64,000 nt of DNA from Wenyingzhuangia gilva (GTDB taxonomy: Bacteria > Bacteroidota > Bacteroidia > Flavobacteriales > Flavobacteriaceae), in contig NZ_JAUMIT010000007.1 of assembly GCF_030519655.1 (NCBI RefSeq), positions 1-64,000 on the forward strand, read 5' to 3'. The notes under the pieces were generated by a model. The model searched no databases. It saw only the letters and a list, made by a program, of their open reading frames with translations, and was not told where the DNA came from. The position numbers and the translations under genes are program-made. Below are positions 43,543-52,047 of this stretch, piece by piece. Numbering within the stretch: the first letter of the stretch is position 1; each line of letters starts with the position of its first letter.

Positions 43543-43773
43543 ATGAAAGTATCCACAATTGCAAGCTTACAAAAGGGAGAGAGAGCTATTATCAAATCTT
43601 TTGAAGGGATTGATGTTCCTTTAAAATTAATTGAAATGGGATGTATAGAAGGAAATTATGTAGAAGTTTTACAGAGAGCTCCTTTAAAAGATCCTATCTA
43701 TTTAAATATTAGCGGAACTTATTTGGCCATCAGAATAGAAGTAGCATCAAAAATAATGGTGGAAAAGTTATGA
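43543..43773 (+). CDS. feoA: Ferrous iron transport protein A
   Basis: 76 residues, an SH3-like small cytosolic partner of FeoB. Sequence VSTIASLQKGERAIIKSF, then LIEMGCIEGNYVEVLQRAPLKDP and IRIEVASKIMV, matches FeoA. It overlaps feoB by 4 bases (ATGA at 43770), so the two are translationally coupled. FeoA is required for Fe2+ uptake but its role is not settled. Its promoter contains the iron-operon word TCTAAAT. Confidence 0.95.
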   Translation: MKVSTIASLQKGERAIIKSFEGIDVPLKLIEMGCIEGNYVEVLQRAPLKDPIYLNISGTYLAIRIEVASKIMVEKL

Positions 43774-45734
43774 GTGATATCAAAGTAGCCCTAATAGGAA
43801 ATCCAAATACTGGAAAAACTTCATTATTTAATAGATTAACCGGATTAAATCAAAAAGTAGGAAACTACCCAGGAATTACGGTTGATAAAAAAGTAGGACA
43901 CTCAAAGCTAAACAATGCCATTAGTGCTGAAGTTATTGATTTACCTGGGACTTATAGCTTAAATGCAAGTTCTTTAGATGAAGATGTGGCTGTTCAGGTT
44001 TTATCAGATAAAACTAACGAAAACTACCCTGATGTGGTAGTGGTAGTGGTTGATATTGAAAATCTTAAACGTAATTTATATTTATACACGCAGGTAAAAG
44101 ATTTAGGAATTCCAACTATTTTGGCGGTAAACATGGCCGATCAGATGAAAAATAGAGGAATCGACATTGATATGCAGAAAATGGAATCTTTGTTAGAAAC
44201 CAAAATAGCTTTGGTAAGTTCTAAACAAAACAAAGGTGTTTCTTTCCTAAAAAAGTTAATAGTAGATTATAGATCATTAAGTACTGTTCCTTGTTTTATT
44301 GATGAGCCTTCGGTATTATCTAAAATAGTAGATACTGAAAAGAAAAAACATCATTTAGAAACGGTTAGACGTTATCAATTTATCAAGTCTGTATTAGAAA
44401 AAACCTATAGTCAAGACCCACAAAATGCCAAAGATTTACGATCTCTTTTAGATAGAATTTTAATTCACAAGTATTTTGGATATTTAATATTCTTCACCAT
44501 TTTATTTAGCATTTTCCAAGCTTTGTTTTCTTGGTCTGCTTTTCCAATGGATTATATTGATAGTACTTTTGCAGGATTTTCTGAAATGGTAAGAGCTCAT
44601 TTATCCGAAGGAGTATTTACCAATTTATTAGCTGAAGGAATTATTCCTGGAATAGGAGGAGTGGTGATATTTATCCCTCAAATTGCCTTTCTATTCTTGT
44701 TTACTTCTGTATTAGAAGAAAGTGGTTATATGAGTCGTGTGGTGTTTTTAATGGATAAAATCATGCGTAAGTTCGGGTTGAGTGGAAAAAGTATTGTGCC
44801 TTTAATTTCGGGAACCGCTTGTGCCATTCCAGCTATTATGGCTACTAGAAATATAGAAAACTGGAAAGAAAGATTGATTACCATTTTGGTGACGCCTTTT
44901 ACCACTTGTTCTGCTCGTTTACCAGTATATGCCATTATTATTAGTTTAATTGTACCTCCAGAGGCAAAATTTATGTCCTTCAACGTTCAAGGTTTGATGT
45001 TGATGGCTTTGTATTTATTAGGTTTTGGAATGGCTATTTTAGCAGCTATTTTATTAGATAAGTTTTTAAAATTAGACACCAAATCATACTTTGTGGTAGA
45101 AATGCCAAATTATAAACTACCATTGTTCAAAAATGTAGTTTATAATGTAATAGAGAAAACCAAAGCTTTTGTTTTTGAAGCTGGTAAAATCATATTAGCC
45201 TTGTCTATTTTGTTATGGGTATTGGCATCTTATGGACCAGGAAAAGACTTTAGTCATGCAGAGGAAATCATTACAGAAAAATATCCTAATTACTCAGAAG
45301 AAGAATTAGAGGTTGAAATTTCATCCTATAAGTTAGAAAATTCCTACATAGGAATTATGGGTAAAACCATTGAGCCTGTAATTAGACCTCTAGGTTATGA
45401 TTGGAAAATAGGAATTGCCGTAATTACTTCTTTTGCTGCAAGAGAAGTTTTTGTAGGAACTTTAGCAACTATTTATAGTGTTGGTAGTGAAGAGGAATCT
45501 ACCATTAAAGACAGAATGAGAAATGAGGTATTTCAAGATTCTAAAAAACCAGTATATTCTTTTGCTACAGGAGTTTCTATTTTGTTGTTTTATGCTTTTG
45601 CGATGCAGTGTATGAGTACTATTGCTATTGTGAAAAGAGAAACCAACGGATGGAAATGGCCTTTGATTCAAATGTCTATAATGTCTGGATTTGCATACCT
45701 TATTGCTTTAATTGCTTATCAAATTTTAAAATAA
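43770..45734 (+). CDS. feoB: Ferrous iron transporter FeoB
   Basis: 654 residues. Cytosolic G domain: GNPNTGKTSLFNRLTG (G1), NYPGITVDKK (G2 region), DLPGTYSLNASS (G3) and AVNMADQM (G4). Then a GDI-like helical part and the membrane domain with two Gate modules from about 240, with LISGTACAIPAIMATR and the C-terminal ITSFAAREVFVGTLA. It carries Fe2+ across the inner membrane. Slightly shorter than E. coli FeoB (773), as usual in Bacteroidota. Between feoA (4-base overlap) and the small Cys-rich gene (6 bases). Confidence 0.97.
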   Translation: MSDIKVALIGNPNTGKTSLFNRLTGLNQKVGNYPGITVDKKVGHSKLNNAISAEVIDLPGTYSLNASSLDEDVAVQVLSDKTNENYPDVVVVVVDIENLKRNLYLYTQVKDLGIPTILAVNMADQMKNRGIDIDMQKMESLLETKIALVSSKQNKGVSFLKKLIVDYRSLSTVPCFIDEPSVLSKIVDTEKKKHHLETVRRYQFIKSVLEKTYSQDPQNAKDLRSLLDRILIHKYFGYLIFFTILFSIFQALFSWSAFPMDYIDSTFAGFSEMVRAHLSEGVFTNLLAEGIIPGIGGVVIFIPQIAFLFLFTSVLEESGYMSRVVFLMDKIMRKFGLSGKSIVPLISGTACAIPAIMATRNIENWKERLITILVTPFTTCSARLPVYAIIISLIVPPEAKFMSFNVQGLMLMALYLLGFGMAILAAILLDKFLKLDTKSYFVVEMPNYKLPLFKNVVYNVIEKTKAFVFEAGKIILALSILLWVLASYGPGKDFSHAEEIITEKYPNYSEEELEVEISSYKLENSYIGIMGKTIEPVIRPLGYDWKIGIAVITSFAAREVFVGTLATIYSVGSEEESTIKDRMRNEVFQDSKKPVYSFATGVSILLFYAFAMQCMSTIAIVKRETNGWKWPLIQMSIMSGFAYLIALIAYQILK

Positions 45735-45740
45735 TAAAAT

Positions 45741-45863
45741 ATGATTCAAAATATATTGGTCATTGCTACTGTTATTTTTGCTCTTTGGATCCTTTATAGT
45801 AAGTTTTTTAAAAAGAGTAAGAATAAAAAAGCCTGCGGGAGTGATGATTGTGGTTGTTCCTGA
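45741..45863 (+). CDS. FeoB-associated Cys-rich membrane protein
   Basis: 40 residues, directly after feoB (start ATG at 45741, stop TGA at 45861). One membrane helix (MIQNILVIATVIFALWILY), a basic stretch (KFFKKSKNKK) and a Cys-rich tail ACGSDDCGCS. This is the FeoC-like or FeoB-associated family in Bacteroidota, regularly at this position. The cysteines may bind metal. The role is inferred from position. Confidence 0.85.
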   Translation: MIQNILVIATVIFALWILYSKFFKKSKNKKACGSDDCGCS

Positions 45864-45921
45864 GTTTTAACAGGCCTTATTTCATCAGGTTTTATATTTT
45901 TGTGCTCTAAATTTACCCATT

Positions 45922-47199
45922 ATGAAAAAACTAGCACTCCATTGGAAAATTATTATAGGTCTTGTATTAGGAGTTCTTTTTGGAATTCTACTCTCTAGTA
46001 TCCAAGGAGGAAAGCAGTTTACCATTGATTGGATTCAGCCCTTTGGGACTATCTTTGTTAAACTTTTAAAATTAATAGCCATTCCTTTAATCATGGCTTC
46101 TTTAATCAAAGGAATTTCAGAGCTAAAAGATATTTCTAAGTTTAAATCTATGGGAATTAAAACCATGGGAATTTATATAGTTACTACAGTTGTTGCTATT
46201 TCCATAGGATTGGCTTTGGTAAATGTGCTAAAACCAGGAAATGGAATTTCTCAAGAAACCATTTCTTCTTTAAAAGAAAACTATAGTGCTAACGAAGGAA
46301 TTCAAAATAAAATTACCGAAGCTAATAAACAGAGTAATCAAGGACCTTTACAATTTTTAATTGATGTTGTGCCAGATAATATCACCTTTGCCATGAGTGA
46401 TAACAAAAGCATGCTTCAAGTGATCTTTTTTACTGTTTTTATAGGAATTAGTTTGTTGATGATTCCTCCAAAAAAAGCAAAACCTTTAATGAAGTTTTTT
46501 GATTCTTTAAATGAAGTCGTTTTAAAAATGATTGACATCATTATGCTTTTTGCCCCTTATGCAGTGTTTTCTTTGTTGGCTACCGTAGTAGTGACTTCTG
46601 ATGATTATTACGTGTTGTTGGCTTTGTTAAAATACTCTGCAGTGGTTATTTCAGGATTGTTGTTAATGATTGTTTTTTACACCTTGTGTGTTTCTATTTA
46701 TGTAAAAAAATCACCTATTTGGTTTTTAAAAAATATTTCTCCTGCACAATTATTGGCTTTTTCTACCAGTTCTAGTGCTGCCACTTTACCAGTAACTATG
46801 GAAAGAGTAGAAGAGCACTTAGGAGTTCATAAAGAAGTTTCTAGTTTTGTATTACCTGTTGGAGCTACCATTAACATGGACGGAACTAGTTTGTATCAAG
46901 CCGTTGCAGCCGTCTTTATTATGCAGGTTTTGTGGCCTGAAGGATTGACTTTTCAACATCAAATCACCATCGTTATTACTGCTTTGTTAGCTTCTATTGG
47001 TTCTGCTGCAGTACCAGGAGCTGGAATGGTGATGTTAATTATTGTATTAGACAGTATTGGTTTTCCAAAAGATATGTTACCTATTGGATTGGCTTTGATT
47101 TTTGCAGTTGATAGACCTTTAGATATGTTTAGAACTACGGTAAATGTGACTGGTGATGCAACTGTTGCTTTGATTGTGAATAAAAGTGAAGGACGATAG
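45922..47199 (+). CDS. Dicarboxylate/amino acid:cation symporter (DAACS family)
   Basis: 425 residues, about eight membrane helices plus two hairpins. The serine-rich hairpin FSTSSSAATLPVTM (about 275) and the NMDGTSLYQAVAAVF motif (about 315) are the substrate and Na+ sites of the glutamate/C4-dicarboxylate carriers; AVPGAGMVMLIIVL and the final DRPLDMFRTTVNVTGDA are the rest of the signature. The substrate is glutamate, aspartate or a dicarboxylate. TATTTTTG at 45895-45902 is its -7 box. Length normal. Confidence 0.92.
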   Translation: MKKLALHWKIIIGLVLGVLFGILLSSIQGGKQFTIDWIQPFGTIFVKLLKLIAIPLIMASLIKGISELKDISKFKSMGIKTMGIYIVTTVVAISIGLALVNVLKPGNGISQETISSLKENYSANEGIQNKITEANKQSNQGPLQFLIDVVPDNITFAMSDNKSMLQVIFFTVFIGISLLMIPPKKAKPLMKFFDSLNEVVLKMIDIIMLFAPYAVFSLLATVVVTSDDYYVLLALLKYSAVVISGLLLMIVFYTLCVSIYVKKSPIWFLKNISPAQLLAFSTSSSAATLPVTMERVEEHLGVHKEVSSFVLPVGATINMDGTSLYQAVAAVFIMQVLWPEGLTFQHQITIVITALLASIGSAAVPGAGMVMLIIVLDSIGFPKDMLPIGLALIFAVDRPLDMFRTTVNVTGDATVALIVNKSEGR

Positions 47200-47212
47200 T
47201 CACTTTAAAAGC

Positions 47213-47653
47213 TTAAGCCTCTGTGATTTTGATGTTTTTATTTAAGGTTAGGATTTCTTGAATAAAAGTGTCGTTGGTTTTAGGAGATATATAAATCTCA
47301 TCATACTTGTTGTATTTAATAATAAGCCCCTTAGTGGCTGTGGCAGGCTTTATACCCACCCAAAGTGTTTTATTTTTAATGATTTCTCTAATGTTTTCAA
47401 TCTCAATAGTTCCTTTTAAGAATCCACTTTTATACTTTAATTGTGTTTTACTCAATTCATAATAGGTGCTATAATGTAGCCAAATGATAAAAATAATCAC
47501 TGATAATAAAATAAGGTCTGACCATAAAAATGAGTTTAAACGAATGTCTTTCTCAATCCTTTTGCTAATGCTTAATCCAATAAATAATAGGCTAATTCCA
47601 AAAACAAAGACAGGAAAAAACAGGTCTTTTCTACTTTTAAATCTCATCATCAT
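47213..47653 (-). CDS. Bacterial PH-domain membrane protein
   Basis: 146 residues. Two membrane helices (about 10-30 FFPVFVFGISLLFIGLSI and 42-62) and a C-terminal bPH-like domain (about 65-140; YELSKTQLKYKSGFLKGT, then IENIREIIKN). Function unknown; such proteins are related to YdbS/YdbT. Three ATGs at the start (MMMRF) make the first residue uncertain by one or two codons. A terminator of the upstream Usp gene lies 17 bases before it. Confidence 0.75.
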   Translation of the reverse strand: MMMRFKSRKDLFFPVFVFGISLLFIGLSISKRIEKDIRLNSFLWSDLILLSVIIFIIWLHYSTYYELSKTQLKYKSGFLKGTIEIENIREIIKNKTLWVGIKPATATKGLIIKYNKYDEIYISPKTNDTFIQEILTLNKNIKITEA

Positions 47654-47669
47654 TTTTTTATTTAAATAT

Positions 47670-47705
47670 ACAAAAGCCTTTTCAATAAATTAAAAAGGCT
47701 TTTGT
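47670..47705 (-). terminator. Terminator of the usp gene
   Basis: ACAAAAGCCTTTT with its complement, 13-bp stem, T-run on both sides. It lies between the stop of the usp gene (47728) and the start of the PH gene (47653), both on the minus strand. Confidence 0.8.
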
Positions 47706-47727
47706 GTGTGATGTAATGTGGTAAATT

Positions 47728-48555
47728 TTAAATCAATACAGTTAACACAGGATAAGAAGATTTGTTCGCAATATCTAAAGAAACACTTTGGTTAAAAAAC
47801 TTAGAAATACTAGATTTTCCGTGTGTTGGAATGCATATCAAATCAATATTGTTTTCATCTGCATAATATTTAACTCCTTGTATTACCGAATAATCATCAT
47901 AATTAGCAAAGTATTCTAAATTGTCTAAATTCCCATCTGCTTTCATTAAAAAGTTTTCAAAACGGTATTTCATTTCTGCAGTTGATACAAATCCACCATC
48001 TGGTTTGTTAATAAATAACAAAGTAGGTTTTACTTGAATCAATTTAAAGAATTCCTGAGCCTTTAAATAAGCATTGATAGACTCCATTTTAAAATCGCTC
48101 ACAAAAACAACATTTTTAAAATCAACAGTTTTTAATTCTTCTTTTACTATTAATACTGGAATTTTAGAGTTTCTTACTACTTTTTCTGTATTAGAGCCTA
48201 AAAAACTACTATGATGTCCTGCACCATGAGACCCCATCACAATTAAAGAAGCTTCTTGGTCAATGGCCAAATCACCAATTTCAGGAAATACCGTAAAGTG
48301 CTTAATGATTACTTTCATTTTAACCCCTTTTAAATAAGGTTGACTGGTTAAGGTCTCCATTTTTTTCTCCGCATGTTTAATCATAAAAACAATGGTCTTA
48401 CTATAATCAGTATCATGATTAGAGTAGGCCATAGGCATTTCTAGCATGTGAACTAAAATAATTTCTGAAGTATGTTTTTTAGCTAGTTGAGCTGCAGCTT
48501 TTAGTGCAAATTCTGAATACTCAGAAAAGTCAACGGGTATGATTATTTTTTTCAT
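47728..48555 (-). CDS. Universal stress protein with two Usp domains
   Basis: 275 residues. Two tandem Usp domains (about 1-145 and 150-275). The first has IIPVDFSEYSEFALKAA and the ATP-binding pattern GSHGAGHHSSFLGSNTEKVV (G-2x-G-9x-G) with PVLIVKEE. The second has a less complete PTHGKSSISKFFNQSVS. Such proteins bind ATP or AMP and respond to stress or low energy. Monocistronic, ended by the hairpin at 47670-47705. Confidence 0.92.
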   Translation of the reverse strand: MKKIIIPVDFSEYSEFALKAAAQLAKKHTSEIILVHMLEMPMAYSNHDTDYSKTIVFMIKHAEKKMETLTSQPYLKGVKMKVIIKHFTVFPEIGDLAIDQEASLIVMGSHGAGHHSSFLGSNTEKVVRNSKIPVLIVKEELKTVDFKNVVFVSDFKMESINAYLKAQEFFKLIQVKPTLLFINKPDGGFVSTAEMKYRFENFLMKADGNLDNLEYFANYDDYSVIQGVKYYADENNIDLICIPTHGKSSISKFFNQSVSLDIANKSSYPVLTVLI

Positions 48556-48667
48556 GACGATGGAGTTTTTTTTTCTCTATTAAATTTACAAAAAGCATTA
48601 ACGTTAACAAAGGATTATGAGTTATAAATTCTTATGAAACCTTTGGGTTGTTTTATATTTATTATCG

Positions 48668-48675
48668 TATATTTG
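48668..48675 (+). promoter_or_regulatory. -7 element of guaB
   Basis: TATATTTG matches TAnnTTTG, with TTTG 22 bases upstream, slightly longer than the usual 19. About 28 bases separate it from the ATG. Confidence 0.55.
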
Positions 48676-48703
48676 CATGCAATTAAATCATACCTAATTG
48701 CAA

Positions 48704-50170
48704 ATGTCTACAAACAAAGTTATTTCTGAAGGTCTAACATACGATGATGTTTTATTAGTCCCTGCTTATTCAGAAGTGTTACCAAACACCGTTTCAATAA
48801 AATCTAAATTCACAAGGAATATTCCATTAAATACACCTATCATATCCGCAGCTATGGATACTGTTACGGAGTCTAGAATGGCTATTGCGATGGCTCGTGA
48901 AGGTGGAATTGGTGTGATTCATAAAAACATGTCTATTGCTGAACAAGCAAAACAAGTTAAAAAAGTAAAACGTTCTGAAGCAGGAATGATTTTAGAGCCA
49001 GTGACCATTGCTGCAGATCAAACCGTATTAGATGCCAACTTGTTGATGCAAGAGCATAAAATTGGTGGAATTCCTGTGGTAGATGATAAAGGAATTTTAA
49101 AAGGAATTGTAACCAATAGAGATTTACGTTTTGAAAAAGACAGCGATAGAAAAATTGCTGACGTGATGACTGCCGAAGGATTGGTAACCGTTTCTGCGGG
49201 TACTTCTTTAAAAGAAGCAGAAGTTATATTACAAGACAATAAAGTTGAAAAATTACCAATTGTTGATAAAGACTATAAATTGGTAGGATTGATTACTTTT
49301 AGAGATATCACAAAAGTTCGTGAGAATCCAGAAGCTAATAAAGACGAATTCGGAAGATTACGAGTAGCTGCTGCTATTGGAGTTACTGATGACTGTTTAG
49401 AAAGAGTTGCTGCTTTGGTTAAAGAAGGAGTGGATGCTGTGGTATTGGATTCAGCTCATGGACATTCTGTAAACATTTTAAATAAATTAAAAGAAATCAA
49501 AGCTGTATACCCTAATTTGGATGTTGTAGCTGGAAATATTGTGACCAAACAAGCTGCTTTAGACTTAGTTGCAGCAGGTGCTGATGGGGTTAAAGTAGGA
49601 ATTGGACCAGGTTCTATTTGTACTACTCGTATCGTTGCAGGTGTTGGTTACCCTCAATTATCAGCAGTAATTCAAGTTGCAGAAGCGTTGGCTGGAACAG
49701 GAGTTCCTGTAATTGCTGATGGTGGAGTTCGTTATACAGGGGATATTCCTAAAGCGATTGCTGCAGGAGCAGATTCTGTAATGTTAGGATCTTTATTAGC
49801 AGGAACCAAAGAAGCTCCAGGAGAAGTAATTTTATTCAACGGAAGAAGATTTAAATCTTACAGAGGAATGGGATCTGTTGAAGCCATGAAAAAAGGTTCT
49901 AAAGATAGATATTTCCAAGGAGATGAAGACAATAGTAAAAAATTGGTTCCAGAAGGAATTGAAGGACGAGTACCTTACAAAGGAGAATTATACGAAACCA
50001 TGCATCAATTTATTGGTGGATTAAGAGCAGGTATGGGATACTGTGGTGCAGGAACTATCGAGGCTCAAAAAAATGCTGAGTTTGTAAGAATTACAGCTTC
50101 AGGAATTGCAGAAAGTCACCCACATGATGTAGCCATTACCAAAGAAGCTCCAAATTATTCTAGACAATAA
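48704..50170 (+). CDS. guaB: IMP dehydrogenase
   Basis: 488 residues from the ATG at 48704 ([20 protein letters not shown]); a TTG two codons upstream is less likely. TIM barrel with an inserted pair of CBS domains (about 95-205). The active-site loop is [15 protein letters not shown] with the catalytic cysteine; [20 protein letters not shown] binds phosphate; and the mobile flap is near [10 protein letters not shown]. It makes XMP from IMP with NAD+, the committed step of GMP synthesis. Monocistronic with its own terminator. Confidence 0.97.
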   Translation: MSTNKVISEGLTYDDVLLVPAYSEVLPNTVSIKSKFTRNIPLNTPIISAAMDTVTESRMAIAMAREGGIGVIHKNMSIAEQAKQVKKVKRSEAGMILEPVTIAADQTVLDANLLMQEHKIGGIPVVDDKGILKGIVTNRDLRFEKDSDRKIADVMTAEGLVTVSAGTSLKEAEVILQDNKVEKLPIVDKDYKLVGLITFRDITKVRENPEANKDEFGRLRVAAAIGVTDDCLERVAALVKEGVDAVVLDSAHGHSVNILNKLKEIKAVYPNLDVVAGNIVTKQAALDLVAAGADGVKVGIGPGSICTTRIVAGVGYPQLSAVIQVAEALAGTGVPVIADGGVRYTGDIPKAIAAGADSVMLGSLLAGTKEAPGEVILFNGRRFKSYRGMGSVEAMKKGSKDRYFQGDEDNSKKLVPEGIEGRVPYKGELYETMHQFIGGLRAGMGYCGAGTIEAQKNAEFVRITASGIAESHPHDVAITKEAPNYSRQ

Positions 50171-50191
50171 GACTTTAATACAATAAAATAT

Positions 50192-50221
50192 AACCACCTA
50201 TTCTTTTTAGGTGGTTTTTTT
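50192..50221 (+). terminator. Terminator of guaB
   Basis: ACCACCTA...TAGGTGGT, 8-bp stem, followed by TTTTTT. Confidence 0.85.
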
Positions 50222-50336
50222 ATATCTTTTTACCAGTAAAAAAAAGTACAAATAAAGAAAAGATTTTGTGTTTTGTAGGCTTGTACAAATTGATTGAAAT
50301 AAGATGATAACTATATAAAAATTAGAAAAGAAAAAC

Positions 50337-51518
50337 ATGAACTACATTCTTTATGATGGTGCTTTTAGAGAAGCACTTTTACCATTTACTTTTACAAGAC
50401 CTGTTGCAGATATTAGAATTGGAATTTTAACCATTCGTGAAAAGTGGGAAAAATATTTACGGTTGACTACAACCACATTAACAGAAGAGTACTTAAGTGA
50501 TAAGTTTCCGATGTTAGAAATGGAAGAGAATGTTTTTATCAATGCAGGATATCTTCCAAATCAGGAGTTTTTTAAAGCCGTAAAAAACTTAAAAGCCAAT
50601 CAAAAAGTAGTTTGTAATGAGGATATTTTGGCTTTTTACAGCACCGAAGATCAGGAAGAAGTAGATTTTGATAGCTACGAAGCTATTGTATTAGAAAATA
50701 TTGAAAGCATAGAACACAAATGGGATTTGTTTTTAAAAAACGAATATGCCATTCAGCAAGATTTTGAATTGTTAACCAAGGATGAAGTTTCTATGGAAAT
50801 TCCAGATGGTGTTCAGGCTATTAACAAAGAGCAGATTTTTATAGAAGAAGGAGCAACTATTTTTCCTTGTATTTTAAATGCTTCAAGCGGACCTATCTAT
50901 ATTGGGAAAGAGGCTACTATTTTAGATGGAGCCTTGATTAGAGGACCTTTTGCTTTAGGAGAAAAATCTTTGGTAAAAATGGGGGCTAAAATTTACGGGG
51001 CAACTACTATTGGTCCTAATTGTAAGGTTGGAGGAGAGGTAAAAAACAGTGTGATTTTTGCCAACTCAAACAAAGGTCATGAAGGGTATTTAGGAAATTC
51101 CGTCGTAGGGGAATGGTGTAACTTTGGAGCTGACACCAATGTTTCTAATCTAAAAAACACGTTTAGTAAAGTACGATTATGGAGTTATGAAGAAGAAATC
51201 TATGAAGATACCCAACAACTATTTTGTGGATTGATGATGGGAGATCACTCTAAAACCGGAATTAATGCTATGTTTAACACTGGTACAGTTGTTGGAGTAA
51301 GTGCCAATATTTTTGGTTCAGATTTACCAGAAAAATTCATTCCTTCTTTTACTTGGGGAGGTAATGTATTGATGGATGTTTACAACTTTAAAAAAGCCAT
51401 TAGAACAGCTACCAAAATGATGGAATTGTCGCATCAGGAAATTTCCGAACAAGACATATTCATCTTAGAAGAAGTATTTCATCAAACAAAAAAATATAGA
51501 AATAAAATTGAAAACTAA
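50337..51518 (+). CDS. GlmU-like sugar nucleotidyltransferase-family protein
   Basis: 393 residues. N-terminal domain (about 1-200; YDGAFREALLPFTFTRPVADIRIG) of the Bacteroidota GlmU-like family, then a left-handed beta-helix of hexapeptide repeats (about 185-330; VKMGAKIYGATTIGPNCKVGG). The N-terminal domain lacks a clear GxGxR nucleotidyltransferase loop, so the activity may be altered. It is a conserved protein in the class, often annotated as a putative sugar-1-phosphate uridylyltransferase. Its end overlaps apt by 11 bases. Confidence 0.8.
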   Translation: MNYILYDGAFREALLPFTFTRPVADIRIGILTIREKWEKYLRLTTTTLTEEYLSDKFPMLEMEENVFINAGYLPNQEFFKAVKNLKANQKVVCNEDILAFYSTEDQEEVDFDSYEAIVLENIESIEHKWDLFLKNEYAIQQDFELLTKDEVSMEIPDGVQAINKEQIFIEEGATIFPCILNASSGPIYIGKEATILDGALIRGPFALGEKSLVKMGAKIYGATTIGPNCKVGGEVKNSVIFANSNKGHEGYLGNSVVGEWCNFGADTNVSNLKNTFSKVRLWSYEEEIYEDTQQLFCGLMMGDHSKTGINAMFNTGTVVGVSANIFGSDLPEKFIPSFTWGGNVLMDVYNFKKAIRTATKMMELSHQEISEQDIFILEEVFHQTKKYRNKIEN

Positions 51519-52044
51519 AAACTTAGAAGAAAGAGTAAAGTCCGTAATACGTGATGTGCAAGATTTTCCAAAACCAGGAATTTTGTTCAAAGATATTACC
51601 CCAATATTATTACATCCTAGTTTGTTACAAGAAATGGTGGCTGCCATGGCAAATCAGTTTAAAGATGTAAAAGTAGATGCGGTTGCTGGAATTGAATCAA
51701 GGGGATATTTGTTTGGAGTGCTGTTGGCACAAAAATTACAAGTTCCTTTTATCATGATTCGAAAAGAGGGAAAGTTACCAGCCAAGACCATCAACGAATC
51801 ATACGATTTAGAATATGGTTCTGCAACTATTGAAGTTCATGAAGATGCTATTACAAAAGGAAGTCATGTTTTAATTCATGATGATTTGTTGGCTACAGGA
51901 GGAACCGCTGTTGCTGCCGCAAATTTAATCCAGCAAAAAGCACATGTTGCGGGATTTAGTTTTGTGATAGACCTTACTTTTTTAGAAGGAAGTAAAAAAT
52001 TAAAAGAAATTCAACCGATTATAAAATCATTAATAACCTATTAA
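51508..52044 (+). CDS. apt: Adenine phosphoribosyltransferase
   Basis: 178 residues with a TTG start at 51508, inside the end of the upstream gene; no ATG occurs before the conserved DVQDFPKPGILFKDIT, so TTG is the best choice. The PRPP loop is VLIHDDLLATGGTAVAA, and VAGIESRGYLFGVLLA is the adenine pocket region. It salvages adenine to AMP. In one transcript with the GlmU-like gene and perhaps the M1 peptidase (3-base gap). Confidence 0.95.
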   Translation: MKTKNLEERVKSVIRDVQDFPKPGILFKDITPILLHPSLLQEMVAAMANQFKDVKVDAVAGIESRGYLFGVLLAQKLQVPFIMIRKEGKLPAKTINESYDLEYGSATIEVHEDAITKGSHVLIHDDLLATGGTAVAAANLIQQKAHVAGFSFVIDLTFLEGSKKLKEIQPIIKSLITY

Positions 52045-52047
52045 TTT